This document shows positions 26,529-35,815 of a stretch of 64,000 nt of DNA, in pieces. Each line of letters begins with the position of its first letter. Position 1 is the stretch's first letter. The stretch is taken from contig NZ_KB233225.1 in NCBI RefSeq assembly GCF_000314855.2, forward strand, positions 245,092 to 309,091. The letters are read 5' to 3'. Made by a program: the position numbers and the translations under genes. Source of the DNA: Providencia burhodogranariea DSM 19968 (lineage in GTDB: Bacteria; Pseudomonadota; Gammaproteobacteria; Enterobacterales; Enterobacteriaceae). Under the pieces are notes generated by a model. The model was not told where the DNA came from, made no database searches, and worked only from the letters and a program-made list of their open reading frames with translations.

Positions 26529-28533
26529 ATTTACCTAATAAGTGCAGGAAGTGAATGTGTTTTTCGTACTGGTCGAGAATATCATGAATAATCTGCTCTT
26601 TTGCCCAGCCCATCACATCATAATCTTGACCACCTTCTTTTAGGTGAACCTCAGCACGGTAATACTTTTGTTCTTCACTTTTTTCATCATCACTTTCAGT
26701 TGCGATGCCAGAAAGTGCGAAAGCAGGTTGAACATAATAACGTAAGCGTACTTCATATAAGAAGTTCATGTCCTCGCCTAAATCGACTTCAAAGCCCATT
26801 CTGTCATCTCTTTCATTATGAATATGACAAATAGTCCCTTGTTTAGCGAGTTCATCAGATACCATTTCCATGGACGAATAGACGACTTCATCAAGAAAAC
26901 GTTTTACTTGGTTACGTTTTGGAAAATAACCAATATTGCGCAAGCGACGCTGCCATGGAATTGGATTACGGCTCGCCGTTGGTGCAATAGTTGCCAGTTG
27001 TTGACTATCACGTTTATAGGCATCGACTCGTAAGGCTTTAAATAAACCGTAAATTGAGGCCAACAGCACCATAACAAAAGGTAAAGCACTGGCAATCGTC
27101 AACGTTTGTAGTGCTTGTAAACCACCTGCAAGCAGCAGGGCAATTGCCACTATGCCCATTAAGCCAGCCCAAAAAATACGTTGCCAGATTGGAGTATCTG
27201 AATCACCGCCCGAGGCTAATGTATCGACAACCATCGCGCCTGAATCGGCAGAGGTAACAAAAAAGATAACCACCATTATCATTGCAAAGAATGATAATGC
27301 TGTGGAAAAAGGGAAGTAATTTAAGAATTCAAACAGTGCTAATGAGACATCAGATTGAACAGTTTCAGCTAGTTTAGCTGCTCCTTGGTTTTTAATCAGG
27401 TCAATAGCTGTGTTACCAAAGAAAGTCATCCACATTAGCGTGAAGCCAGCAGGAACAAACAATACTCCAGTAACAAATTCACGAATGGTACGACCGCGTG
27501 AAATACGTGCGATAAACATACCAACAAACGGCGACCAAGATAACCACCAGCCCCAATATAACAGTGTCCATCCACCTAACCAGTCACTGGATTTGGGTTC
27601 ATAGGCATACAAATTGAACGTTTTAGTGACAATTTCAGACAGGTAGCCTCCGGTGTTCTCAACAAATGATTTTAACAGTAAAACAGTTGGGCCGAGAATT
27701 AAGACCAAGAGAAGTAATATGAAGGCTAAACCAAGGTTTAATTCTGAAAGAATTCGTATTCCTTTATCGAGGCCAGAAACAACGGAAAGTGTCGCTAGGC
27801 TGATAAAGAGAACGATGAGCCCTACTTGAATTAATGGCGTTACAGGTAGACCAAACAGATGATTCAGCCCTGCGTTGACCTGCAATACGCCAAACCCTAA
27901 TGAAGTTGCGACCCCAAACACAGTACCAACAACAGCAAAAATATCGACAAAATGGCCAATTGGACCATAAATACGTTCACCAATAATCGGATAAAGAGCG
28001 GAGCGTAATGTCAGTGGTAATCCGTGGCGATAACTGAAAAATGCAAGGATCAGTGCGACGATAGCGTAAATTGCCCATGCATGTAGGCCCCAGTGGAAGA
28101 AGGTTAATCGCATCGCTTCTTTTGCAGCTTCTACTGTCTGTGGATCACCAACCGGAGGATTGAGGTAATGCATCACGGGTTCTGCGACGCCAAAGAACAT
28201 TAGCCCAATTCCCATTCCCGCGGAAAACAGCATCGCAAACCAAGAGACATAACTGAAATTTGGTTGTGCGTGATCTGGGCCTAGTTTTATCTGTCCATAA
28301 CGAGAGAATCCCAGATAAGTCACACTCAAAAGAATGATAGCTACGGCTAAAATATAGAACCAACTAGCATTATGAAATAGATATTGTTGAAGATGACTTA
28401 GATGAGATTCTGCTATTTCAGGCATGAGGGCAGCAAACCCAACGATCACTAAAATAGCAAGAGCAGAGGTATAAAATACAGGAGGACTAATTTTAGAGCG
28501 TACTTTTTTCGAATCAGTATCGTTTTGACTCAT
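26527..28533 (-). CDS. betT: BetT-type choline/betaine BCCT transporter
   Basis: A 668-residue inner-membrane carrier of the betaine-choline-carnitine family (E. coli BetT 677). It has about 12 helices with the family motif GMGIGLMFFGVAEPVMHYL, the tryptophan-rich YWGWWLSWSPFVGMFIAR segment, and a cytoplasmic C-terminal tail of about 160 residues, which in BetT senses osmolarity. It imports choline, or possibly betaine, with H+ or Na+. No betIBA genes are in the window, so imported choline must be oxidised by enzymes encoded elsewhere, or the substrate differs. A 17-base palindrome lies about 95 bases upstream. Confidence 0.85.
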   Translation of the reverse strand: MSQNDTDSKKVRSKISPPVFYTSALAILVIVGFAALMPEIAESHLSHLQQYLFHNASWFYILAVAIILLSVTYLGFSRYGQIKLGPDHAQPNFSYVSWFAMLFSAGMGIGLMFFGVAEPVMHYLNPPVGDPQTVEAAKEAMRLTFFHWGLHAWAIYAIVALILAFFSYRHGLPLTLRSALYPIIGERIYGPIGHFVDIFAVVGTVFGVATSLGFGVLQVNAGLNHLFGLPVTPLIQVGLIVLFISLATLSVVSGLDKGIRILSELNLGLAFILLLLVLILGPTVLLLKSFVENTGGYLSEIVTKTFNLYAYEPKSSDWLGGWTLLYWGWWLSWSPFVGMFIARISRGRTIREFVTGVLFVPAGFTLMWMTFFGNTAIDLIKNQGAAKLAETVQSDVSLALFEFLNYFPFSTALSFFAMIMVVIFFVTSADSGAMVVDTLASGGDSDTPIWQRIFWAGLMGIVAIALLLAGGLQALQTLTIASALPFVMVLLASIYGLFKALRVDAYKRDSQQLATIAPTASRNPIPWQRRLRNIGYFPKRNQVKRFLDEVVYSSMEMVSDELAKQGTICHIHNERDDRMGFEVDLGEDMNFLYEVRLRYYVQPAFALSGIATESDDEKSEEQKYYRAEVHLKEGGQDYDVMGWAKEQIIHDILDQYEKHIHFLHLLGK

Positions 28534-28996
28534 AACAACCTTCTTAGATTTATTTTTGACATACCAATTGCGTGCAAGGGTATGCGTGAGATGTCCTTCT
28601 TAATAAAACAATGAAAACTACGAAAGGGTTTCCAATTTGGAAACGGGCAGAAAGAACAATTAATTGAAATATTTACAGAGATAGCTATAAACAGGTATTT
28701 TAAAATTTCCGTTACTATCAATTACTTTTGCCTGTTATAGACCTCTTTTGCAAAAAATAGGGCGATATACTGCCATATAAGAAGATTAATTACAATAAAA
28801 TGGGGAGTGGGGTTTATTTTGATGTGAAAATATAATCTTACTAATCATATTGTTATATATGTTTTTTGTTATGTTATTAAATGTGTAACAAAAAGTTAAG
28901 TGAAATACCTAGAAATAGAGTTAGTTTTATTAAGAAATTAAGGTAAAAGGCATATAGATGAATGAAGCCATTGAAGTTAAAGGAGGGAAGTAAAAA
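28534..28996. other. Spacer upstream of betT and downstream of ybiI
   Basis: 463 AT-rich bases without a supportable gene. It contains the palindrome at 28628-28644 and presumably the betT promoter. Confidence 0.55.
28628..28644. promoter_or_regulatory. Perfect 17-base palindrome upstream of betT
   Basis: GTTTCCAATTTGGAAAC is a perfect inverted repeat around a central T, 95 bases before the betT start. It looks like a regulator-binding site. The binding protein is unknown; no betI gene is nearby. Confidence 0.5.
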
Positions 28997-29263
28997 TTAG
29001 CGTAACTGGCTATCTTTACTACCTCGACGATTGTAGCCACTGAAGGTAGCAAGTTTTTTATCTAGTTCACGTTGGCATGTAATACAAAGGTGTACACCAG
29101 GGAGAGCTTGACGTCGTGCCTCGGGAATGACATCACCACACTCATCACAAAACTCAGAACTTTCGCCTGAATGCAATTGGCCGCGAGCCTTAGTCACGGC
29201 ATCATCTAATGTTGCATCGATCTGTTCTTGGACAGCATCTTCATTCGCCCATCCATTAGCCAT
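28997..29263 (-). CDS. ybiI: DksA/TraR-type zinc-finger protein YbiI
   Basis: An 88-residue protein, exactly the length of E. coli YbiI when started at the ATG at 29263. That ATG has a GAGGTG Shine-Dalgarno, whereas the upstream TTG does not. The C-terminal four-cysteine zinc finger reads FCDECGDVIPEARRQALPG then LCITCQREL, and a short N-terminal helix precedes it. It lacks the long DksA coiled coil. TraR-like proteins bind RNA polymerase, but YbiI's role is unknown. Confidence 0.85.
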   Translation of the reverse strand: MANGWANEDAVQEQIDATLDDAVTKARGQLHSGESSEFCDECGDVIPEARRQALPGVHLCITCQRELDKKLATFSGYNRRGSKDSQLR

Positions 29264-29335
29264 AATCACCTCGTACAAAAAATCATCATCTTAAGTGATC
29301 ATAGAGGTGAAAATAGAAAATTCAAGTTTGTGAAG

Positions 29336-29773
29336 TTAAGCTAACGATAAAACCATATAGATATGATCCATACCATCTTCATCATATATTTCACCTTCTG
29401 AGTGGTAACCTAAGGTTTCATAAAAAGCCACAGCGGTATGTTGTGATGATAAACCAATAGTTTTATATTTTTGTTCTTTTCCATATGATTTGACAAATTT
29501 CATTAATTCTCGGCCGATGCCTTTTCCTCGATGCTCCTTAAGTACAGCGACTCTGCCTACTTTAATTAATTCATTGTTTTGTAAGATACAACGAAGTACA
29601 GCTACGGGGAAATTGTCTAAATACAGAACGACATGTAATGCACTATCGTCATACTCATCAACATCTATTTCAGCGGGAAAACCTTGTTCATGAGTAAAAA
29701 TTTGCTGGCGAAGCTCAAAGGCGTGGTTAATGAGTTCTGGTGAAGAATATCCTAGGCTATATCTGATTTGCAT
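29336..29773 (-). CDS. GNAT-family N-acetyltransferase
   Basis: A 145-residue cytosolic acetyltransferase of the YjcF/ElaA-like GNAT group. The acetyl-CoA-binding motif is clear (VGRVAVLKEHRGKGIGREL, about residues 73-91), followed by the FYETLGYHSEGEIYDEDGMDHIYM C-terminal part. The substrate is unknown. It stands alone between ybiI and a palindromic repeat. Confidence 0.85.
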   Translation of the reverse strand: MQIRYSLGYSSPELINHAFELRQQIFTHEQGFPAEIDVDEYDDSALHVVLYLDNFPVAVLRCILQNNELIKVGRVAVLKEHRGKGIGRELMKFVKSYGKEQKYKTIGLSSQHTAVAFYETLGYHSEGEIYDEDGMDHIYMVLSLA

Positions 29774-29895
29774 ATTGATTCCAACGATTGAGTCAGAGTA
29801 TTAACGTTTCATTTTGATTCGATTGTAAGGGGGGGCTATTGTTTTATCGCAATGGGCTAACATACTGTTTTGTGGTTATTCACCTATATAATATC

Positions 29896-29958
29896 CCCGT
29901 CATACTTCTAGTTTTATCATTGTTAGCAGAATTCAGATGTAACTTGAAATATGACGGG
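29896..29958. repeat. Palindromic intergenic repeat upstream of the GNAT gene
   Basis: A 63-base element with 18-base inverted ends: CCCGTCATACTTCTAGTT pairs with AACTTGAAATATGACGGG at 16 of 18 positions. Related sequences lie at 33843, 56391 and 58048. It reads as one copy of a dispersed palindromic family. Confidence 0.75.
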
Positions 29959-29989
29959 TATGAGCAATTTAAGTGACGAATATAGTGCG

Positions 29990-30448
29990 TTATTTATTTT
30001 CTGATTTTAATTTCTCAGTTTTATTTTTGGCATCAGTGGATAATTCATCAGCCTTATTAATGGCGTCAGTTTTAATTTCCTGAGCTTTTTCAGCGACTTT
30101 GTCACTTGCTTCAGATGCTTCTTTTTTTGCTGAATCTGTTAATTCACCTGCTTTTTTTTCTGTGTCATCTTTCAATTGTTTTGCTTTATCAGAGATTTCA
30201 TCTGCCTTCTCTGCTGTGTTTTTTTCGAGCTCATTGGCTTTTTCTTTTGCGCTGTCAGTAAGCTCATTGGCTTTCTCTTTTGCGCTATCAGTAAGTTCAG
30301 CTGCTTTTTGCTCACCTGTATCTTTTAATTGCTGCGCTTTTTCTTCAGCTTGTTTGATCGATTGATCTGTTTTAGAAGTGTCGTCGCAACCTACTGCCAT
30401 TGTGATAATACCCGCTAGAATAAGAGAACCTAATATTTTCTTTTTCAT
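29990..30448 (-). CDS. Repeat-rich coiled-coil lipoprotein (LEA-like)
   Basis: A 152-residue lipoprotein starting at the ATG at 30448 (Shine-Dalgarno AAAGGAA; the upstream ATG at 30481 is less likely). A type II signal peptide ends in the lipobox MAVGC with the lipidated Cys at about 21, followed by Asp-Asp. In E. coli, Asp at +2 favours retention in the inner membrane. The rest is almost pure helix of 11-residue repeats, including two identical ELTDSAKEKAN units, rich in Ala, Lys and Glu, as in LEA group 3 and related stress proteins. A spacer or desiccation/osmotic-protection role is possible but unproven. The gene has no close operon partner. Confidence 0.75.
   Translation of the reverse strand: MKKKILGSLILAGIITMAVGCDDTSKTDQSIKQAEEKAQQLKDTGEQKAAELTDSAKEKANELTDSAKEKANELEKNTAEKADEISDKAKQLKDDTEKKAGELTDSAKKEASEASDKVAEKAQEIKTDAINKADELSTDAKNKTEKLKSENK
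30228..30293 (-). repeat. 33-base tandem repeat inside the lipoprotein gene
   Basis: Two 33-base units differ at only two positions and encode the identical 11-residue repeats. Weaker copies extend on both sides. Expansion by slippage is likely, so repeat number may vary between strains. Confidence 0.8.
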
Positions 30449-30987
30449 AAATATTTCCTTTAGCATGATGTGAGTGAACATAAATCATATTTGAGCATTA
30501 AAAGCTCCAACACTGTATAAAGTATACCCAAGATAATCTTAGTTACTTGTAGTTAATCAATGAAAGTAACTTGATGTACCTAACATACTGTTATTAAAGT
30601 AGCAGAGTACAATATGTGATTTACAAGATACAAGCTACAATTCCAAAAATGATTGGTATACTTAAATATAACTCATATTTTGATTAATTGAAAATAGATT
30701 GGTGACTAAAATTAAATTGGACATTAATAATGAAAAAAAACAATATTATCAATAACATTTGGAATATAACGCTCAATATTGTTTTTTCTTAAGATGATAA
30801 CGACTAATTTTATTATTTCGCTATAATTACTGGTGAAAATTAGTGTCTTTATATCTGTGATATTTTAAGTTGCATGTCTGCTGATTACACTTAGCTACAT
30901 GGGGTATTTAAGTTTCGTAATAACTTTGCGGTCTCTTGATTTAATAGGAATTCAGGATAGTCATGGATATGTTAAGGGAAAGATAAT
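30449..30987. other. Intergenic region between the lipoprotein and DUF421 genes
   Basis: About 540 AT-rich bases between divergent genes, holding both promoters. I see no gene, RNA or clear operator. Confidence 0.5.
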
Positions 30988-31656
30988 ATGACTTATTATT
31001 ATGCGTTCGTCATTGTCAAATTCATTATTGGGTTCGCTATTGTCATCACTCATATGAACCTGTCTGGTAAAACACAATTATCACAAATGACCCCAATTGA
31101 TTTTATCGGTAACTTTGTTTTAGGGGGAATTATCGGTGGTGTGATCTACAGTGATACGATTCCATTACAGCAATACATTATTTTGCTACTCATCGGTGTT
31201 TTCTTTATTTCCTCACTCAATTATCTAACTAAAAACTTTAATTTTTTCCGTAATGTTGCTATAGGTAATCCGATTCCTATTATTAATAAAGGGAATTTTA
31301 TTATGGAAAATATATTAGAAAAGAGTAATAAAATTGATATTTTGAATGTCTCATCTCGACTACATGCACAAGGGATCCATTCATTTCAAGAAATTTATTA
31401 TGCGCAAATTGAGCCTGACGGGCAATTAACGGTAATTTGTGATCCAACTAAGATGCCATCCGTGATTATCATGAGGAACGGTGCAGCTCGAATAACTGAA
31501 TTACAATCAATTGAGAAAAATGAAGATTGGTTAGATGAGCAGATGCGTAAACACGGGATTGATAACCCCGAATCGGTTTTTTTGGCTGAATTTTGGCAAG
31601 GGAAAATTAAATTTATTCTGCAAGATGGCAAGATACAGCAACATAATACTGAGTAA
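30988..31656 (+). CDS. DUF421/YetF-family membrane protein
   Basis: A 222-residue protein with three N-terminal membrane helices (about 1-80) and a cytoplasmic YetF/DUF421 domain. Family hallmarks are THMNLSGKTQLSQMTPIDFIGNFVLGGIIGGVIY, paraphrased here as the SQMTPIDFIGN motif, and the later EIYYAQIEPDGQLTV. The function of this family is not established. A GGGAAAG Shine-Dalgarno precedes the ATG. A bidirectional terminator follows. Confidence 0.85.
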   Translation: MTYYYAFVIVKFIIGFAIVITHMNLSGKTQLSQMTPIDFIGNFVLGGIIGGVIYSDTIPLQQYIILLLIGVFFISSLNYLTKNFNFFRNVAIGNPIPIINKGNFIMENILEKSNKIDILNVSSRLHAQGIHSFQEIYYAQIEPDGQLTVICDPTKMPSVIIMRNGAARITELQSIEKNEDWLDEQMRKHGIDNPESVFLAEFWQGKIKFILQDGKIQQHNTE

Positions 31657-31666
31657 TTTCATATAA

Positions 31667-31694
31667 AAATGAAGGGCCATGTGACCCTTCATTT
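31667..31694. terminator. Bidirectional terminator between the DUF421 gene and cptA
   Basis: A perfect 10-base stem (AAATGAAGGG with CCCTTCATTT), A-rich before and T-rich after, sits between convergent genes. Confidence 0.8.
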
Positions 31695-31704
31695 CAGTGT
31701 AATA

Positions 31705-33414
31705 TTACTTTTTTAAATCATCATATAATATGAGTGATGATTTTTTCTCTGGGTCACCAATGTATCTTGGCTGAGGTTTAAACTCATTACCGAATAAACT
31801 TTTTTCAGGTAGGTAACCTTGGTAATTAAAGCCTGCTAAGTCTGACCATGAGTAGATAAAATCCATCGTGGTGTAAGGCCTATTAGTTTTACTATTTAGA
31901 TCGAAATTATGGCTGTGTAGCCATTCGGGTGATTGCCACACGAGGAACGGAACATTATACATGACACGTGTTGGACTCCCTTCACTACGGCCTAAAGTTT
32001 TATGGGGCGGTGTATCAAAGACATCTTCACCATGATCAGAGAAAAAGACTAAGAAACCGTTCTCTTTCGATGAATCAAAATCTTTAATTAGTGTTGAGAC
32101 AATATAGTCATTGTAATGTTGTGCGTTGTCGTAAGCGTTGTAGTCCTTCACTTCATCATCTTTAAGGTTCTTTGGAATTAGGCTGTCTTTATCTTTAAAT
32201 ACCGCTTTATTGTCTGGATAACGGAACTCATAACGCATATGTGTGCCAAGTAAATGAACGACAATAAATTTTTTCTCAGCCGGATCAGCAAGTGCTTCTT
32301 TAAACGGGTCAAAGACCACGTCATCATAAATGCGAGAGCTTTGCGCCATATCGTTATTTAAATAATATTGCTTATCTGTCTGACGAGAAAATGCGGTTAA
32401 TAATGTATTTCGCTCAGTCATTGTTTGCTGATTGGTGATCCAGAACGTTTTGAATCCAGCTTGCTTCATAATATTCATGATTGAAGGGCGTGAATTAAAG
32501 AGATCTGGCTCGGTTTGGGATGCAAACGTTAGAATTTGTTGTAGTGCTTCAATGGTATAAGGGCGAGGCGTTACTACGTCATTAAAGACCGACAAGTTAT
32601 CAGGGTAGTCTTGCTTTAGTTGCTCGAGTTCTGGTGTGGTTGGGCGTTGGTAACCATATAAACTCATTCTATCACGGCTTGTGGACTCACCAATAACTAA
32701 AACAAACGTTCTTGGTGTATTTCCATTGGCATCGATAAAGCCTTCTAATGGTGGGATTTTGCTATTATCGCGTATCAGCTCTTCCATATTAGCTAGTTGG
32801 TTTTTATACAAAGCATATCCGCTAATAAACTGCCAAGGTGCGGCATAGGCAAGTTTACTATTCACATAAGATATTACATTTGATAGTGGTCTATCTTGCT
32901 TAATAGCCTTGTTATAGTACGGCACACCAAATAAAACAGTTAACACCAAAAATGAAACGATCAAGCGTCCTGAAACCGGAAGAGTGACAGGTTTTAGGCG
33001 TGTCCATAGAAGAATTGCAACGAGAGTGTAAATCAGTATAACGGCTATGACTTTAAAGCTAATGTACTGTCTTAGGAATTCCCCCGCTTCATTAGTGTTG
33101 GTTTCGAACATAACAAACATCACGCTTTGTGACATCTGATGGCCATAAACCACAAAATAAGCTAATGCGACCACAGAAGATAGCCAAAGAATAATACCAA
33201 TAACACCGGCAACTAACTTAATTCGCTGTGGGAAGAATAGGGCTGGCACTAACCAAAGTGTGCTGTACAGTAATGAATCTCTTAGCCCTATACTATTACT
33301 TTGACCTGTAATAAGGACGTAGATTTGCAGTAATGAGGAGAAGTACCAGAAATAGATAAGCAGCCAAAGTAAGGCTGACCAGCTAAATCTTTTTGCTTGT
33401 GTCGAATTAACCAT
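31705..33414 (-). CDS. cptA: Phosphoethanolamine transferase CptA
   Basis: An inner-membrane protein of 569 residues (E. coli CptA/YijP 577). Five N-terminal helices (about 1-165) are followed by a periplasmic alkaline-phosphatase-like domain. The nucleophile Thr is in VIGESTSRDRMSLYGY and metal ligands are in FFSDHGEDVFDTPPHK. FVMFETNTNEA and FWITNQQTMTERNTLL match CptA rather than EptA/EptB. It transfers phosphoethanolamine from phosphatidylethanolamine to lipopolysaccharide core. It is a single gene, convergent with the DUF421 gene. Confidence 0.9.
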   Translation of the reverse strand: MVNSTQAKRFSWSALLWLLIYFWYFSSLLQIYVLITGQSNSIGLRDSLLYSTLWLVPALFFPQRIKLVAGVIGIILWLSSVVALAYFVVYGHQMSQSVMFVMFETNTNEAGEFLRQYISFKVIAVILIYTLVAILLWTRLKPVTLPVSGRLIVSFLVLTVLFGVPYYNKAIKQDRPLSNVISYVNSKLAYAAPWQFISGYALYKNQLANMEELIRDNSKIPPLEGFIDANGNTPRTFVLVIGESTSRDRMSLYGYQRPTTPELEQLKQDYPDNLSVFNDVVTPRPYTIEALQQILTFASQTEPDLFNSRPSIMNIMKQAGFKTFWITNQQTMTERNTLLTAFSRQTDKQYYLNNDMAQSSRIYDDVVFDPFKEALADPAEKKFIVVHLLGTHMRYEFRYPDNKAVFKDKDSLIPKNLKDDEVKDYNAYDNAQHYNDYIVSTLIKDFDSSKENGFLVFFSDHGEDVFDTPPHKTLGRSEGSPTRVMYNVPFLVWQSPEWLHSHNFDLNSKTNRPYTTMDFIYSWSDLAGFNYQGYLPEKSLFGNEFKPQPRYIGDPEKKSSLILYDDLKK

Positions 33415-33998
33415 AATTTATTGAGCTCTGATTCTAAGTTATGTTAAGTAATAAGCGAAAATACTAGAAGTCGATTTTTAGATTTGAGGTTTAATTTTAA
33501 GTTCAATTAACTCTCTGGTGATTAATAAACCATTAAGCAAACCACGAAAATCTGACTTAAGTCAACAACCTTTATCCTTTAAACTACATCCTAAATAACT
33601 CGACCTGTGCGCAGGTGAATAGCGAAGTTATTGCTATAAAAAAGATGAAGATAGATAAAATTGCAATACAGGGCATGCTCAATGGCTTTTTAGAGTATGA
33701 CGAGCATATCTTGATTGGTTGTGCTTATTCAAATAATAACATGTTGCTATCTAACTTAATCTTAACGAAAAAAACATAATCAAACTTAATCAAGTGAATA
33801 GTATTGTGACTAACATCATTAATCAACATATGGTATATATAACCCGTTATACTTCAAATTTTATGGTTGTTGGCCGTACTCAGCGAGTTAATATGCCAAT
33901 CTAATTATTCAGGGTATAGCAACAAAGCAACACGCTCAGCCATCTTGTGGGTGTAGATATCTTTAGTAATCCTATCTGATCAAAGGGTGAGGTCAAAA
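33415..33998. other. Intergenic region between cptA and kch
   Basis: About 580 bases between divergent genes. A repeat-family half element starts at 33843. The rest shows no gene, RNA or clear operator. Confidence 0.5.
33843..33895. repeat. Partial copy of the dispersed palindromic repeat
   Basis: It starts CCCGTTATACTTCAAATT, matching the left arm of the element at 29896, followed by the GGTTGTTGGC segment seen in sister copies. The right arm is not clear. Confidence 0.5.
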
Positions 33999-35174
33999 AT
34001 GTCAGATAATGTTTTTATTGTATTTCTGAAATCATCCTTATTTATTAGGTTAGTCATATCAATACTCATCATTGTCGATGGGTACATGATAATCAATCCG
34101 GTCATAGGCTCTTATACCGATTATATTGATTGGCGTGCGAATGGTTTTACGGAGTGGCTAAAATCTCTCGGCTTTATGAAATTGCTCGATATCCCAAGAT
34201 TTTTACTCGGAATTTCATTGATTCTTCTATCCTTATTTATGCTTAACGGTGCGCGTATTGCCTGGATATTCTCGCTTTTTTTATTAGCGATTATTTCATT
34301 TGTTGATCTAAAGCTTGCTCAAGATAATATTCATCAAGGCTATTTCTCATTAGGTCTGCTTGTTGCACTCAGCGTATTTTGGAAGCGTTATCACCATCAC
34401 AGTTTAACCAGTGCTGGTTTTGTTGCAATGACCTGTATTATTTCATTGTTGCTCTACTCTATTTTTGGCACTCTTTATATTGGTAATGAGTTCTTACCTG
34501 TTGTTAAAGATGGCACAACCGCATTTTATTTTGCATTGGTGTGTATGACGACAGTCGGTTTTGGCGATATTGTCCCTGTCTCTACGGATGCAAGAGTCTT
34601 TACTGTTTCAGTTATTATTCTCGGTATCACCATTTTTACGACGTCAGTCGTGTATGTTGTTGGGCTATTAGCTAAAGGGACGAAGGAAATCGTCCGTAAG
34701 AGGTTTTCTTATATGAGAAATCATTATGTTGTCATCGGTAGCACTCCAATTGCGGTGAGTGCCTATCAAGGATTAAAAGATCGCGAATTACCCGTTGCTG
34801 TTATTTGCCAAGAAAGCCATCGAACACATTATCCAGAAAAAGATAATATTGTGACAGGAGACCCGACTAGCACTGAGTTGTTAGCGGCTGCAAATGTTAA
34901 GCAAGCAAAATATGTGCTGATTATGACTGACAGTGATGCCTTGAGCACCTTTGCTCTCTTAGGTGTAAAACAGCTTGCAGGCTCAGAGGCGAAAACAGTG
35001 GTATTAGTTAATCAAGAAAGTAATATGGAGAAAATTCGATTGCTTAATCCTGATATGTCATTTTCATTATCCTCACTGGGGGGTGAAGTTTTGATGAGGG
35101 TACTTTGCGGTGAAACAATATCGAATGACAATATTAGTGATATCTTGTTAAACAAAGTGGCAAAAAGCGCCTAG
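33999..35174 (+). CDS. kch: Kch-type potassium channel with RCK/TrkA-N domain
   Basis: A 391-residue protein from the ATG at 33999 (GAGG Shine-Dalgarno; a GTG four codons upstream is less likely). It has membrane helices to about residue 215 and the selectivity filter TTVGFGD at about 185, then a cytoplasmic RCK domain (HYVVIGSTPIAVSAYQGL, Rossmann). The layout matches E. coli Kch (417 residues), including the CGETISNDNISDILLN end. The filter has Phe in place of Tyr (GFG rather than GYG), a known functional variant. It is predicted to conduct K+ under control of a cytosolic ligand. Confidence 0.85.
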   Translation: MSDNVFIVFLKSSLFIRLVISILIIVDGYMIINPVIGSYTDYIDWRANGFTEWLKSLGFMKLLDIPRFLLGISLILLSLFMLNGARIAWIFSLFLLAIISFVDLKLAQDNIHQGYFSLGLLVALSVFWKRYHHHSLTSAGFVAMTCIISLLLYSIFGTLYIGNEFLPVVKDGTTAFYFALVCMTTVGFGDIVPVSTDARVFTVSVIILGITIFTTSVVYVVGLLAKGTKEIVRKRFSYMRNHYVVIGSTPIAVSAYQGLKDRELPVAVICQESHRTHYPEKDNIVTGDPTSTELLAAANVKQAKYVLIMTDSDALSTFALLGVKQLAGSEAKTVVLVNQESNMEKIRLLNPDMSFSLSSLGGEVLMRVLCGETISNDNISDILLNKVAKSA

Positions 35175-35197
35175 CTTTTCAACAGGAATAACTCACT

Positions 35198-35815
35198 ATG
35201 CTAAGTGCTGAGCAAATAAGCTGTCAGCGACAAAATAGATTACTTTTTCAACAATTGAGTTTTACCGTATTACCCGGTCAGATTTTACAAGTTGAAGGGG
35301 CTAATGGTGCGGGTAAAACGACATTATTGCGTATGATTGCAGGGCTTTCAAAACCGGATGACGGCGATATTTTATGGCAGCAGCAATCTATTTATCAGTT
35401 AAAAGAAGATTTCACTCGAGACTTACTTTATTTAGGCCATAAACCCGCAGTAAAATCGCTCCTCACACCTTATGAAAACTTACAGTTTTACTATCAGATA
35501 AATAATAAACACCCAGCAGATGAGCTCATTTGGTCTGCTTTAGAGGAAGTTTCACTGATCGGCTATGAAGATATTCCTGTTGGTCAGTTGTCAGCAGGGC
35601 AACAACGTAGAGTAAACCTTGCAAGGTTATGGTTAAGTGATGCACCATTATGGGTATTAGATGAGCCTTTTACTGCTATCGATGTAGCGGGTGTTAACCG
35701 TCTGACAGAGTGTTTTCATCAACATGCTCAGCAGGGAGGGATAATTCTATTTACCTCTCATCAGGCCATGTCGGGACACTTCGATTCTTTAAAACTGACA
35801 GGCGGAGATGAATAA
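35198..35815 (+). CDS. ccmA: Cytochrome c biogenesis ATP-binding protein CcmA
   Basis: A 205-residue ABC ATPase (E. coli CcmA 207). Walker A is GANGAGKTT, the signature LSAGQQRR and Walker B LWVLDEPF, with SHQA as the switch. In system I cytochrome c maturation, CcmAB drives release of haem-loaded CcmE from CcmC. It is coupled to ccmB by TAATG. Unusually, no ccmC-H follows ccmB in this window. Confidence 0.92.
   Translation: MLSAEQISCQRQNRLLFQQLSFTVLPGQILQVEGANGAGKTTLLRMIAGLSKPDDGDILWQQQSIYQLKEDFTRDLLYLGHKPAVKSLLTPYENLQFYYQINNKHPADELIWSALEEVSLIGYEDIPVGQLSAGQQRRVNLARLWLSDAPLWVLDEPFTAIDVAGVNRLTECFHQHAQQGGIILFTSHQAMSGHFDSLKLTGGDE

Noticed and set aside
30099..30365. 88-codon ORF antisense to the lipoprotein
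   Set aside because: Low-complexity Ser/Phe/Ala mirror of the 33-base repeats; no Shine-Dalgarno and no family resemblance.
34540..34580. GFG instead of GYG in the Kch selectivity filter, considered as a loss of function
   Set aside because: TVGFGD is a known natural variant of potassium-channel filters, so it is not evidence of damage.
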